Source: an uncultured Verrucomicrobiota bacterium (lineage in GTDB: Bacteria > Verrucomicrobiota > Verrucomicrobiia > Opitutales > Opitutaceae). Taken from it: a stretch of DNA of 64,000 bases. The stretch is from contig CAIVDS010000045.1 of assembly GCA_903904685.1 (NCBI GenBank), positions 22,410-86,409 of the forward strand, given 5' to 3'. Below are positions 36,901 through 45,477 of the stretch, piece after piece. A program made the position numbers and the translations under genes. Below the pieces are notes generated by a model. That model did no database searches. It worked only from the letters and a program-made list of their open reading frames with translations, and had not been told where the DNA came from. The stretch's first letter is position 1. The number at the start of each line of letters is the position of its first letter.

Positions 36901-36969
36901 GCTGCTTCCGGCGAAGTCTCCCTGCCGATCGCTCCTTACCAGGTGCGTTCGGTGAAGTTTGAGCGTTGA
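33952..36969 (+). CDS. alpha-mannosidase, GH38
   Basis: GHAHIDLVWLWPERVGEFKAVHSWSTQARLMKEYPEFKFGYSQPASYEAV...FWLPDVFGYSGCMPQLL is the GH38 signature; ~1005 aa. Confidence 0.96.
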   Translation: MLPRTFLTQLVPARVAEAMRRAKVLIWRPLAGDIRVEQAPASLVFRTVKEVARSDFKPVPATSFHWGPKFAQSWFRLTLPEATGAETRYLRWEDQAEGTAYIDGVPYSGLDVAHQQCPLPAGAREVWIESVCIRSGIWLAGESMRLDEEGSLYLPPHFVTRDDTAWAVYHDLKVLLDLLEAEYREYQPAHSGHPKSLTDPVRHSQPAFRASPLFRRLCDRLDRAIDIFDHEGLAPFAVELKKIYAGFPAAPDAIKAILTGHAHIDLVWLWPERVGEFKAVHSWSTQARLMKEYPEFKFGYSQPASYEAVGKRSPELLQRVRGLIRDKQWDATGAAYVEGDTQVPCGEAILRCLRIGQEEFKALRGTVSEVFWLPDVFGYSGCMPQLLVGVGVKGFFTSKLSWSTVNRFPHSSFRWQGPDGAEINAHIVLLHDYNEAVSVHNIREDALHHQQSAMHPEFLQPTGYGDGGGGPTEEMIERARRVSNLTGMPRVEWGNIEPFFDRLAKVKAELPVVTGELMLELHRGVFTTHGVLKSAFRAFERALQVLEAAHVVRGLGPIDRHYWKRASFSHFHDYIPGSSIWEVYAEAIPELQTLTAKALAETAKVLGGGTTKGWFNPLPLLRTWIDGGVCYQLAPLSGGPVSSLAIKSVASPKASATSLASERVRATFDVQGSLAALVIDGAEVAVTGHRLCAYPDQPASFDAWDVDRANMVSGHEARLVGKPIVAHDGLVASVAFAYEIAKASCVTVIYSLRAGEAALRVRYEADWRDPQHWLKGIFSSEYRGREARYGAPFGSVLRGQWSGYPREEAQWEVPGSRWMAVCDDAQSDGLAIITEAKYGFTTREGTVGVSLLRSALVTEADLHPQIRTTPDRPRYSDLGRHTIDLALARYAPDLPVHDQPAALADTLFTPCVPYAGDAMITADLECIEGLSSLVPAWAEPVEGGWVLRLHETLGRRGNARIGVAKGAKGTLVDLLGQSLAGAKAASGEVSLPIAPYQVRSVKFER

Positions 36970-37024
36970 GCAATGATTCCCTCTCTCTTCCGCCATCATA
37001 TGGCGGCTGAAGGGGCGGTGGGCT

Positions 37025-37894
37025 TCACGCCTGCGACAGGCGGCGGTATTTCAGCGGAGTGATGCCAAAGCGTTTTTGAAAACAGCGGTGAAAATGGGAC
37101 ATGTCCCTGAATCCGCTGTTGAGGCAGACTTCTAGGACGGACAACGAACTTTCCCTGAGCAGAGACGTGGCGGTGCGCAACCGGAGTTCGTTAAGCAGTT
37201 GCACATAACTGCGGCCAAAGAGTTCTTTGACGAGGTGGGACACGCGGCTTTCCCCAAGGTGAAGCGTCTTCGCCAGATCACGCAGGTTTGCCGGCCCCGT
37301 GTGATTTCTATGAAGAAAACTTTGGATCAATTGCCGTCGGCCTGCCATATCAGACAGATCTTCCGATCCCGGCGTCCGCGTGTTTTTCAGCAGAGCCGAA
37401 GCTTGTGTGTGCCACTCCAAAAGACGTGAGCGCAGTTGGCGGAGGGATTCAAGGATCGCCTCTGCCTGGGGCTCTCCGATTTCGCACAGCTTCCGGGATT
37501 GCGCCGCGTTGATCGGGGTGCTCCGGACATCTCTGACGAGATGCCGGTAGTCGCCGGTGGTCCTGCTTTGGCCGGCAAACAAAATCCAGACGAGGCGATC
37601 ATTGATGAAGACCGGAACCACCCATTCCATAAAACCCGCATGGCAACGGTGGTAACGGCCTTCGGGCGAGCGCAAGATGTCCTTGCGAAGTCGGGTGATC
37701 TCGAAATCGACGCAGGCCCAGTCATGGCGCGCCTTGACGGCAATGCAGCAGGGCGAGCGATGTTTGAAACGTTCCGGCTGGAGAAATAAGCCCAGCGTAG
37801 AGCTTAGATCATGGACGACCACCTGCAGGTAGCTGAGCTTTTCAAAAGCACGGATAGCCCATTCGGGGTTTCCCAGTAGATCCGGTTGATGCAT
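37025..37894 (-). CDS. AraC-family regulator with PocR-like N-terminal sensory domain
   Basis: C-terminal HTH LSVLEVCLNSGFRDMSHFHRCFQKRFGITPLKYRRL; N-terminal HSPCCIAVKARHDWACVDFEITRLRKDILRSPEGRYHRCHAGFMEWVVPVFIN is PocR-like. Confidence 0.88.
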   Translation of the reverse strand: MHQPDLLGNPEWAIRAFEKLSYLQVVVHDLSSTLGLFLQPERFKHRSPCCIAVKARHDWACVDFEITRLRKDILRSPEGRYHRCHAGFMEWVVPVFINDRLVWILFAGQSRTTGDYRHLVRDVRSTPINAAQSRKLCEIGEPQAEAILESLRQLRSRLLEWHTQASALLKNTRTPGSEDLSDMAGRRQLIQSFLHRNHTGPANLRDLAKTLHLGESRVSHLVKELFGRSYVQLLNELRLRTATSLLRESSLSVLEVCLNSGFRDMSHFHRCFQKRFGITPLKYRRLSQA

Positions 37895-37971
37895 TGAATA
37901 TAGCTAAAAAAACCATGATTTAAGCCGGATCAGCAAGGAAAAGAGACGCTCCTTTGTGCAAGAATAGCGAC

Positions 37972-39417
37972 ATGACTAAAACCATCGATGCCTCTACGAC
38001 GCTCCAATCCCTCACCGGGTCGAAAACTTATGGACGTCCCGATGGCAGTTATGATCTCCGCCGGACTATCCGCGCGGAGACCGGCTACGACCTAGTGGTT
38101 GCGGGAGGCGGACCGGCGGGCGCGGCCGCCGCGATCTGCGCAGCCCGGCTCGGCGCCAAGGTTCTCTTGGTTGAATCCACGGGCTGCATGGGTGGCATGG
38201 GCTCGTCCGGTTTGGTCACGGCTTTCGATCCGATGGCCAACGGTGAACAGTGCTTGGTGGGAGGCTTTATGCTCGAATTGGTCGAGGCCATGTATGTGCG
38301 GGGGTTCATGTCGCCGGGCATCGATCCGAACTGTTGGCGGAAATATTTCCATCGCTGGTCTCCCTTCAAGGTGGAGGGATTGAAACTCCTGCTGGACGAG
38401 TTTGCCCTGGGCGCCGGGGTAGAAGTCCGTTTCTTCACGCGCGTGATCGATGCTGATACCGATGCGCAGGATGGCCGCGTCAATGGCGTCGTGTTAAGCA
38501 ACGTCGAAGGATATTCCTACGTGAAGGCGCGGACTTTCATTGATGCGACCGGCGATGCGATTCTGGCCGATCTTTGCGGAGTTGCCTGTCGCGAGGCCGG
38601 GCGAGACACGCCACGGATTATGCCGTCCACGCTGGCGTCGCTTTTTACCGGGGTGGACTGGATGGAGCCCCGGAAATCCGATCAAGAAGACTATCTGCCC
38701 AAGGCGCTTGAAGACGGGCATTTCACCCAATACGACCGCCACCTGCCTGGGATGAGCAAGGTGGGCCATCAGGTCGGCTACCTGAACGGCGGACACATGT
38801 TCAATCTAAACGCCTTGCGCTGCCGTGATCTCAGCGACGGTGTGATGTGGGGACGGAAACTCGCGCTCGAGTATACGGAGTTTTATAGGAAATACGTTCC
38901 CGGCTGCACGACCATCGAGCACGTCACCACGGCATCGCTGCTGGGCATTCGGGAATCCCGTCGAATCGTCGGGGAATACGAACTCACCATCGGAGATTAT
39001 CTGGCTCGGCGGGAATTTTCCGACCAGATCGGCATCTTCAACAAATTCGTAGATATCCACCCATACGATTGTTCCAAGGAGCAATATGAGCGTTTCTGCA
39101 CGGAGCGATATGCGTCCGCGCGGCTCAACGAGGGCGAGTGGTTTGGGATTCCCTATGGCATTCTCGTTCCCAAGGGCTGGAAAAATCTCTGGGTGGCGGG
39201 GCGGTGTGCCTCCAGCGATGTGCAGGTGCATGGCTCCATCCGCGTGCAACCGGCCGCCTCGATGATGGGGCAGGCGGCGGGAACCGCAGCCGTGCAAAGC
39301 ATACGGACAGGACGCGCCGCTGCCGATCTCAACACAGAGGAATTGGTGACAACGCTGAGAAATCACGGCGCCAACCTTCCCCAAGAAAATTTATCCCGAA
39401 CCTTAACGAAGATCTAA
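37972..39417 (+). CDS. FAD-dependent oxidoreductase
   Basis: YDLVVAGGGPAGAAAAICAARLGAKVLLVESTGCMGGMGSSGLV dinucleotide-binding motif; C-terminal NLWVAGRCASSDVQVHGSIRVQPAASMMGQAAGTAAV. Confidence 0.93.
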   Translation: MTKTIDASTTLQSLTGSKTYGRPDGSYDLRRTIRAETGYDLVVAGGGPAGAAAAICAARLGAKVLLVESTGCMGGMGSSGLVTAFDPMANGEQCLVGGFMLELVEAMYVRGFMSPGIDPNCWRKYFHRWSPFKVEGLKLLLDEFALGAGVEVRFFTRVIDADTDAQDGRVNGVVLSNVEGYSYVKARTFIDATGDAILADLCGVACREAGRDTPRIMPSTLASLFTGVDWMEPRKSDQEDYLPKALEDGHFTQYDRHLPGMSKVGHQVGYLNGGHMFNLNALRCRDLSDGVMWGRKLALEYTEFYRKYVPGCTTIEHVTTASLLGIRESRRIVGEYELTIGDYLARREFSDQIGIFNKFVDIHPYDCSKEQYERFCTERYASARLNEGEWFGIPYGILVPKGWKNLWVAGRCASSDVQVHGSIRVQPAASMMGQAAGTAAVQSIRTGRAAADLNTEELVTTLRNHGANLPQENLSRTLTKI

Positions 39418-39621
39418 GCCACTCGTGAACCGTTTCGTACTGGCTGAATACTCCCCAGTCTCGGCGGATGAGCTATAAAGCGTTTTGACCCACGGTCGAT
39501 TCGTGTGAGATGGAGGTTTGCGCACCCTCAAAAGATGAGAGGCGGATGTCATCGGCGTGTCGAAGCCGAAGCGCCAATCGGGTCGGGGGCGAGGTCGTGT
39601 TCGAGCGGGAAACGCGTTGGC

Positions 39622-40398
39622 TCAATCCGACGGGGTGAGGAGGGATTTGAGGGCGAAGAGCGCATTGCAAAATTCAGCGCCCTGTTGATAGCGGCAGCCG
39701 TATTGTTCGTAAATCCCCACGAGCCAAAAGCCTTCCAGCTCCAGTCGGGCGATAAGGTCGGAGAGGGGTGTAAAGCGCGGATTGCCGGGCATCAGCCCCG
39801 CCTCGACCACGATAAAGTCGATCGAATGGGTGGCCAGAAGGGGGGCCGCACCGGCAAGGACGGCCATTTCGTGGCCTTCGACGTCGATCTTAAGGAGATC
39901 AATATGGGAGACGGATGCGCAGGTGCAAAAGGCTGCGAGAGTGTCGGTTTGGATGGGGATGCGTTCCTCCGGCCGGGTCGCCGCGGCCAAAATGGCCGGG
40001 ACCATGGAAGACTGGTCCGAGCTTCCGTGGGCGTGTATCCAAGCCGGGCCTGTGGTGTCGGACAACGCGAGCGGATAGGCACTGGCCAGAGGATCTGAGG
40101 CAATGGCCTGCTCCAAACGCGCGAACGAGACAGGCACGGGCTCGAAGCAGATCAGGCGCGCGGCGGGGAAAAGCGGGCGGAGGCGGGCGTGGCTCTGGCC
40201 GACGTTCGCGCCGACGTCGAGGATGAGCGCCGGCCGCCATTCGGGCCAGTGGGACCGGATGGACTCGAACGCGTCGGCCCCTTTGGGAAGATGCGGCCTG
40301 CGATATATCTCATAACCCAGGCGCCCCAGCCAACTGCGCAGGGCCGTGCGGATGAAACGGGTGGGGGGCATGAAAACGATAGGGTGCTCAGGTTTCAT
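39622..40398 (-). CDS. FkbM-family methyltransferase
   Basis: LILDVGANVGQSHARLRPLFPAARLICFEPVP...IDLLKIDVEGHEMAVLAGA. Confidence 0.9.
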   Translation of the reverse strand: MKPEHPIVFMPPTRFIRTALRSWLGRLGYEIYRRPHLPKGADAFESIRSHWPEWRPALILDVGANVGQSHARLRPLFPAARLICFEPVPVSFARLEQAIASDPLASAYPLALSDTTGPAWIHAHGSSDQSSMVPAILAAATRPEERIPIQTDTLAAFCTCASVSHIDLLKIDVEGHEMAVLAGAAPLLATHSIDFIVVEAGLMPGNPRFTPLSDLIARLELEGFWLVGIYEQYGCRYQQGAEFCNALFALKSLLTPSD

Positions 40399-41500
40399 CC
40401 GGTGAAGGCCGAAGCGCCCAGTCGAGGGCACCGGCGACGTGTTCGAGGGGAAACGCAGCCTCTTGGGAGGTCGCGCCAGAGGAGGGCGCGATGATGGCGG
40501 AGGGGTGGTCGAGGGCCGCACCGAGACTCGCGATGTAAGAGAACGGGCATTCGGGCCACAGCAGTATCACGATCTTCGTGCCGGCGGGGCAGAGGAGCGT
40601 ATTAAAAAGATTGGAGCCTTCGACGCCGACGACCACCGCCGCTTCGCGGCAGGCGTGAAGGGCGCCGAGGTGGTCAGCTCCGTCGATTATCTCAAACCCG
40701 CGCGCGGCCAGCAGGCGCTCCAGATCGTCAGAGTTGGCGGGATGACGGGAGTAGCCTTTTCGGGACAGATATATCCTGCGGACGGGGTTTCGGGGACTGA
40801 GCAGGTTCTGGACAAATCGCACCAGCTCGGGTGTGTAGCGGGGCGTGAGGTGGGGGTGGCTGGTGAAGACCAGTTCGTCACAGACGTAGTCCTTTCTCAG
40901 GTCGGCATCCACGACTTTGGGCCCGAGATCCAGAGCCTTGATCAGCACCCGTGAACTGGAGGTGCGGGGATGGTAGATCAGCATGTGGTCGAACTCCTCC
41001 GCGCGATGGCCTGCTTCCAGCAACAGCTTCCAGCGCGGAAGCGCATCCGCAGCGAAGTGGGCGAAGCTTCCGCCCGACCAGCACGAGCCAATCAGCGCGA
41101 CGCGTCCGCGCAGTCTTACCTTGGGGTAGGGGCGTCGTCGGCGCATAATCGATCGGTTCGAAAAATTCGGGGGGAGGAAGGACTGCCGCCAAGCGGAGTC
41201 AGTCAACAAGTGGTCGCCTGGTGCGACCGGATGGGCGTCGGGACCGAGGACGCGGGCGCTGGCTAGTTCAAAGACTTCCAAGGCATGACGAATCTCGCAA
41301 GCGGACTCCGGCGGGATGTACTCCGGAAGCGGCGGCCCGAACCAGATCGGCGCGGCGGCGGGCAGGTGTTCCGCAGGATGAACTCGCGTGGTGAGGACAA
41401 GCTCCTTTCGAGGATACCGGGCGCAGCTCGTTTCATGGCGAGGCGGGCCGAAGAAACGAGAGTCCATGGGCAGGAGGCGGAGCATGCGTGCGGAGATCAT
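40388..41500 (-). CDS. glycosyltransferase family 61 (DUF563)-like
   Basis: NFAHFAADALPRWKLL-type motif, RRIYLSRKGYSRHPANSDDLERLLAARGFEIID, VVGVEGSNLFNTLLCPAGTKIVIL; start uncertain (41500 or GTG 41518). Confidence 0.8.
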   Translation of the reverse strand: MISARMLRLLPMDSRFFGPPRHETSCARYPRKELVLTTRVHPAEHLPAAAPIWFGPPLPEYIPPESACEIRHALEVFELASARVLGPDAHPVAPGDHLLTDSAWRQSFLPPNFSNRSIMRRRRPYPKVRLRGRVALIGSCWSGGSFAHFAADALPRWKLLLEAGHRAEEFDHMLIYHPRTSSSRVLIKALDLGPKVVDADLRKDYVCDELVFTSHPHLTPRYTPELVRFVQNLLSPRNPVRRIYLSRKGYSRHPANSDDLERLLAARGFEIIDGADHLGALHACREAAVVVGVEGSNLFNTLLCPAGTKIVILLWPECPFSYIASLGAALDHPSAIIAPSSGATSQEAAFPLEHVAGALDWALRPSPDET

Positions 41501-41982
41501 GCTAAAAGATGGTTCCACACCGGGAGGTGCGCGCGGGGCGGGAGACGAGTTCGTGGATGGCCGACGCGACTTGGGCGGGTGACCGGGCAGTCATGCAGGC
41601 GAGGTCGTGAGGGCGATAATACCGAAGTGGACTGGCCGCATTTGTGTGTTTTTGGGAGAGGTCGGCAGACGAATAATTGTACAGACGCGTCATGAGCGGT
41701 CGCGGGGTGAATGTCTCCCCGACGTCATTGATCTCGCAGAGCATCGGGTAGGACCGGTCCGGAGTTCATGGTGGCTAAGATCTTGCTCAAGGGTTCGATC
41801 GGAGGCGAGGCGAATCGAAAATCTGTGGACGGTTGACGGTGGGCTGATTCGGAAATGGCCGGGAGAAACAGAAAGAGGGGCGGAACGGCGATGACGACCG
41901 TGTGGAGACTGTGCGCGACCGCCACAATCTTCAGCGTGTGAGACCACGTGGTAGACCGTAGGCGGCCGAAGGAGGCGCGAAA

Positions 41983-42012
41983 AAGGCCGGTCCGTTTGCG
42001 GGACCGACCTTG
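41983..42012 (-). terminator. Rho-independent terminator downstream of PFK gene
   Basis: aaggccggtcc-gtttgc-gggaccgacctt hairpin immediately 3' of the minus-strand PFK gene, T-rich on the minus strand. Confidence 0.65.
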
Positions 42013-42042
42013 GGTTAAACCAATCGTTGTGCGTCGCGCTGC

Positions 42043-43302
42043 TCAGAGCTCGTAGGCGGCGAGCTGCTTCTCGATGCGGTTTTTGTCGAGCTTCGCGAAG
42101 GCGGGGAGGCCGTTGTCGAAGGGGACGGCGGTTTCGCCTTGGATGAGCGGCTGGGCGTAGCGCATGAACTGGTGGTTCATGCTGACGCCGTCCTCGTTGA
42201 TCCACTCGCGGGGGAGCTTCTTCACGCCGTTGGCGATCTCGCTCAAAGGAGCGAGGCCGGTCTCGACGGTGTAGTGGTCCTGGTCGCCGCGGAGGATCGT
42301 GACCATCTTGTCGGTTTCACCGGCGATGGCGGCCTTGACGGCGGCCTGACCGGCGAGGAACGCCTCGTCGGCATCGGTCTTGGAGCCAACGTGGACGGCG
42401 GCGCGCTGGGCCATGCCGAGCTTGACGGTGCGGGCCTTGATGCCGGGGAGGTTTTGCTCGACGAGACCCTGGAGATAATCGGCGGCGCCGCCCAACTGGG
42501 CATGGCCGAAGGAGTCGGTGGCCTCGGCGGCGGAGACGTAGTTGCCGTCGGCGTCGATCAGTCCTTCGCCAACGACGATGAGGCAGAATTTCTCGCGCTT
42601 GAGGACGCGTTGCACATCGGCGACGAATTTTTCGGTGCTGAAGGCGACCTCGGGGAGATAGATGAGGTGCGGGGCGTCGTGCGGGTGGTCCTTGCGCTTG
42701 GCAAGGGCGGCACCGGCGGCGATCCAACCGGCGTTACGGCCCATGACCTCGACGATCTGCACGAGATCGTGCTGGCCCATCGCCTCGTTGTCGCAGGCGA
42801 TTTCTCGGATTGTGGTGCAGATGTATTTGATGACCGAGCCGTAGCCGGGGCAGTGGTCGATGATGGGGAGGTCGTTGTCGATCGTCTTGGGAATGCCGAT
42901 GACGCGGAGCGCGTAGCCTTGCTGCTGGGCGAGCTTGGAAATCTTGTCGGCGGTGTCCTGGGAATCGTTGCCGCCGGCGTAGAAGAAGAAGCGGATGTTG
43001 TGGGCCTTGAAGACCTCGAGGACGCGCTCGTAGTCGGCCTGCTTCTTGAGTTTGTAGCGGCAGGTACCGAGGGCGGCGCCGGGAGTGAACTTGAGTCCGC
43101 GGATGGTCTGCTGGGACTCGGCGGCGAGGTCGATGAAGTCTTCCTGGAGGATGCCGAGAACGCCGTTGAGCGTGCCGTAAATCTCCTCGATTTCGACATG
43201 GTTGAGCGCTTCGGCGATGACGCCGGCCACGCTGGCGTTGATGACGGCGGTGGGGCCGCCGGACTGGCCTACGAGGACATTACCTGTGAGTTCTTCGGAC
43301 AT
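42043..43302 (-). CDS. 6-phosphofructokinase, probably PPi-dependent type
   Basis: QSGGPTAVINAS, FYAGGNDSQDTADKI, IGIPKTIDNDLPIIDHCPGYGS, VEVMGRNAGWIAAG; the PKTIDND motif is associated with PPi-PFKs. Confidence 0.92.
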   Translation of the reverse strand: MSEELTGNVLVGQSGGPTAVINASVAGVIAEALNHVEIEEIYGTLNGVLGILQEDFIDLAAESQQTIRGLKFTPGAALGTCRYKLKKQADYERVLEVFKAHNIRFFFYAGGNDSQDTADKISKLAQQQGYALRVIGIPKTIDNDLPIIDHCPGYGSVIKYICTTIREIACDNEAMGQHDLVQIVEVMGRNAGWIAAGAALAKRKDHPHDAPHLIYLPEVAFSTEKFVADVQRVLKREKFCLIVVGEGLIDADGNYVSAAEATDSFGHAQLGGAADYLQGLVEQNLPGIKARTVKLGMAQRAAVHVGSKTDADEAFLAGQAAVKAAIAGETDKMVTILRGDQDHYTVETGLAPLSEIANGVKKLPREWINEDGVSMNHQFMRYAQPLIQGETAVPFDNGLPAFAKLDKNRIEKQLAAYEL

Positions 43303-43412
43303 GTGCGTGTATTGGGTTAAAAAAGGGAGTGAAGAGAGAACGTGAAAGTGCAGGTTGGCGGCTGGCGTGCGCCGCTGGCAAACCCAAAGTGCGGGCGGGT
43401 GAACGAACTGGC

Positions 43413-44024
43413 TCAGGCCCGGGGCATCGCGGCGACTACGAGCGAGTAAACTTCATCCCAGTTGCGGGCGCGGAGGGTGTCGCCGAGGTGACGGTTGGTG
43501 GGGTTGTCGAAGGTGATGCAGGGGCGGCCGGCGGAGCGGTAGGCCTCGATGTTCTTCGGCGAGTCGTCGATGTAGAGGTCGGCGTTGATGGAGAGCTTGT
43601 CTTTCACGAAGCAGAGGTCGCGGTAGGGGATGTCGAAGCGTTCCAGCCACTCGGCGGTTTGGATGACCGACTTGCCGTGCAGGCCGCCGACGTAGAGACG
43701 GTGGGTGATGATGCGAATGTGGACGCCGAGCCGCGAGAGTCGGCGGAGGGTGTAGGCCGCGCCGGGGATGGCGGGGGCGGTTTTCAGCAACTCGTGTTCG
43801 TTGACGGCATGGCGGTGCAGCGCGTCATAGGTGAGGTCGTAGCCGCCGGGACCGCCGTGTTTGTCGAGGAGGCCCCATTCCTTCAGGCCGAACGAATACT
43901 CGTCGGTCAACTCTTCTGGTTTTTTTCCAAAATAGGCGGCGGCGATAGGTTTGAGGCCGCCGTAGAAATCGACCACCACGCCGTCGAGATCGAGGCCGAA
44001 GATGAAGGGAGCAGGGGCGGGCAT
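43413..44024 (-). CDS. 5'(3')-deoxyribonucleotidase-like HAD protein (NT5C type)
   Basis: FIFGLDLDGVVVDFYGGL...PAIPGAAYTLRRLSRLGVHIRIITHRL...LYIDDSPKNIEAYRSAGRPCITFDNPTN. Confidence 0.8.
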   Translation of the reverse strand: MPAPAPFIFGLDLDGVVVDFYGGLKPIAAAYFGKKPEELTDEYSFGLKEWGLLDKHGGPGGYDLTYDALHRHAVNEHELLKTAPAIPGAAYTLRRLSRLGVHIRIITHRLYVGGLHGKSVIQTAEWLERFDIPYRDLCFVKDKLSINADLYIDDSPKNIEAYRSAGRPCITFDNPTNRHLGDTLRARNWDEVYSLVVAAMPRA

Positions 44025-44034
44025 GGGTGAAGGT

Positions 44035-45459
44035 TTACAGCAATTTGCCGGGCTCGTAGGTAGCGGAGCCGGGGATTTTGCGGGCGAGCGGGGCGACGGT
44101 TTTGACGAACGTGTCCACCTGCTGCGGAGCGGCGCCGACGAAGCGTTTGCTATCGCTGAGAATCGCGCGGATGGATTTTTCGGAGAGACCGAGGCGGGTG
44201 TCGGCGGCGAGGAGGGCGACGAGGTCGGACTCGCCTTGACCGGTGCGGATGGCCTTGGCGGCGGCGAGGGCGTTTTCCTTGATCGCCAAGTGCGCGGTCT
44301 CGCGGCCGATGCCGGCTTTCACTGCTTCCATGAGGATCGTCGTGGTGGCAAGGAAGGGAAGCTGGCGCTGGTTTTCGGTGCCGATGGCGGCTTCGAAGAC
44401 GTCCATCTGGTTGAGGACGGCGAGGAGGGTTTCGAGGAGGCCGTCGATCGCGTAGAAGGCGTCGGGCAACGCGACGCGGCGGACGACGGAGCAGGACACG
44501 TCGCCTTCGTTCCACTGGTGGCCGGCGAGCGCGCCCGTCATCGTGACGTAGCCGGAGAGAATCGTCGAGAAGCCGCAGATGCGCTCGCAGTTGCGGGCGT
44601 TGACCTTGTGCGGCATGGCGGAGGAGCCAACCTGACCCTTTTGGAAGCCCTCGGTGAGCAAGCCTTGGCCGGCCATGAGGCGCAGCGTGGTGGCAAAGCT
44701 CGCGGCGGACGCGCCGATCTGGTGGAGGGCGGAGACAGCCTCGAAGTCGAGCGAGCGCGGATACACCTGGCCGACGGCGAAGAGGGAAACTTTGAAGCCG
44801 AGATGCTTCAAGATGCGGGCTTCGAGGGTGGCGACTTTCTTAGCGTCGTTGAAAAGCGTGAGCTGGTCGAGCTGCGTGCCGACGGCGCCCTTGAGCCCGC
44901 GCACCGGATAACGGGCGGTGAGTTCGTCGAGGCGGGTGAAGGCGGCGAGGAGCTCCTGACCGGCCATCGCGAAGCGTTTGCCGAGGGTGGTTGGCTGGGC
45001 GGGAACGTTGTGGGTGCGACCGGTGAGCATGAGCGTGCGGTATTGCCTGGCGCGCTTCGAGAGCTTGAGGAGAGCGGCGGCGGTCTTGAGGCGGACGACG
45101 GCGAGGGAGCGGGCGACCTGGAGCTGCTCGACGTTTTCGGTGAGGTCGCGGGACGTGAGGCCGATGTGGATGGACTCGCGTTTCGCCAGGGCGTTGAACG
45201 CCTCGATGCGGGCCTTCACGTCGTGGAGGGTGACGCGTTCGCGGGCGTCGATGTCGGCAAGGTCGATTTTCGACTTAACCTTCTCATAGTCGGCGATGGC
45301 GGCGGCGGGGATGGGCAGGCCGAGGTCGCGCTGGGCCTTCATGACGGCGATCCAGTAATCGCGCTCGATGGTGATGCGGCCGGTGGGCGACCAGATGTCT
45401 TTGATGAGCGGCGAGGCGTAGCGTTCGGCGAGGACGTTGGGAATGGCGGCGGTGGACAT
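44035..45459 (-). CDS. purB: adenylosuccinate lyase
   Basis: KESIHIGLTSRDLTENVEQLQ, signature QVGSSAMPHKVNARNCERICG, ~474 aa. Confidence 0.95.
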   Translation of the reverse strand: MSTAAIPNVLAERYASPLIKDIWSPTGRITIERDYWIAVMKAQRDLGLPIPAAAIADYEKVKSKIDLADIDARERVTLHDVKARIEAFNALAKRESIHIGLTSRDLTENVEQLQVARSLAVVRLKTAAALLKLSKRARQYRTLMLTGRTHNVPAQPTTLGKRFAMAGQELLAAFTRLDELTARYPVRGLKGAVGTQLDQLTLFNDAKKVATLEARILKHLGFKVSLFAVGQVYPRSLDFEAVSALHQIGASAASFATTLRLMAGQGLLTEGFQKGQVGSSAMPHKVNARNCERICGFSTILSGYVTMTGALAGHQWNEGDVSCSVVRRVALPDAFYAIDGLLETLLAVLNQMDVFEAAIGTENQRQLPFLATTTILMEAVKAGIGRETAHLAIKENALAAAKAIRTGQGESDLVALLAADTRLGLSEKSIRAILSDSKRFVGAAPQQVDTFVKTVAPLARKIPGSATYEPGKLL

Positions 45460-45477
45460 GATTGAAATGGTGGGTGA

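Noticed and set aside
42139-43320. 393-aa plus-strand ORF opposite the PFK gene
   Set aside because: Antisense shadow; PFK motifs are unambiguous on the minus strand.
44002-45465. 487-aa plus-strand ORF opposite purB
   Set aside because: Antisense shadow; the minus strand carries the fumarase/lyase signature SSAMPHKVN.
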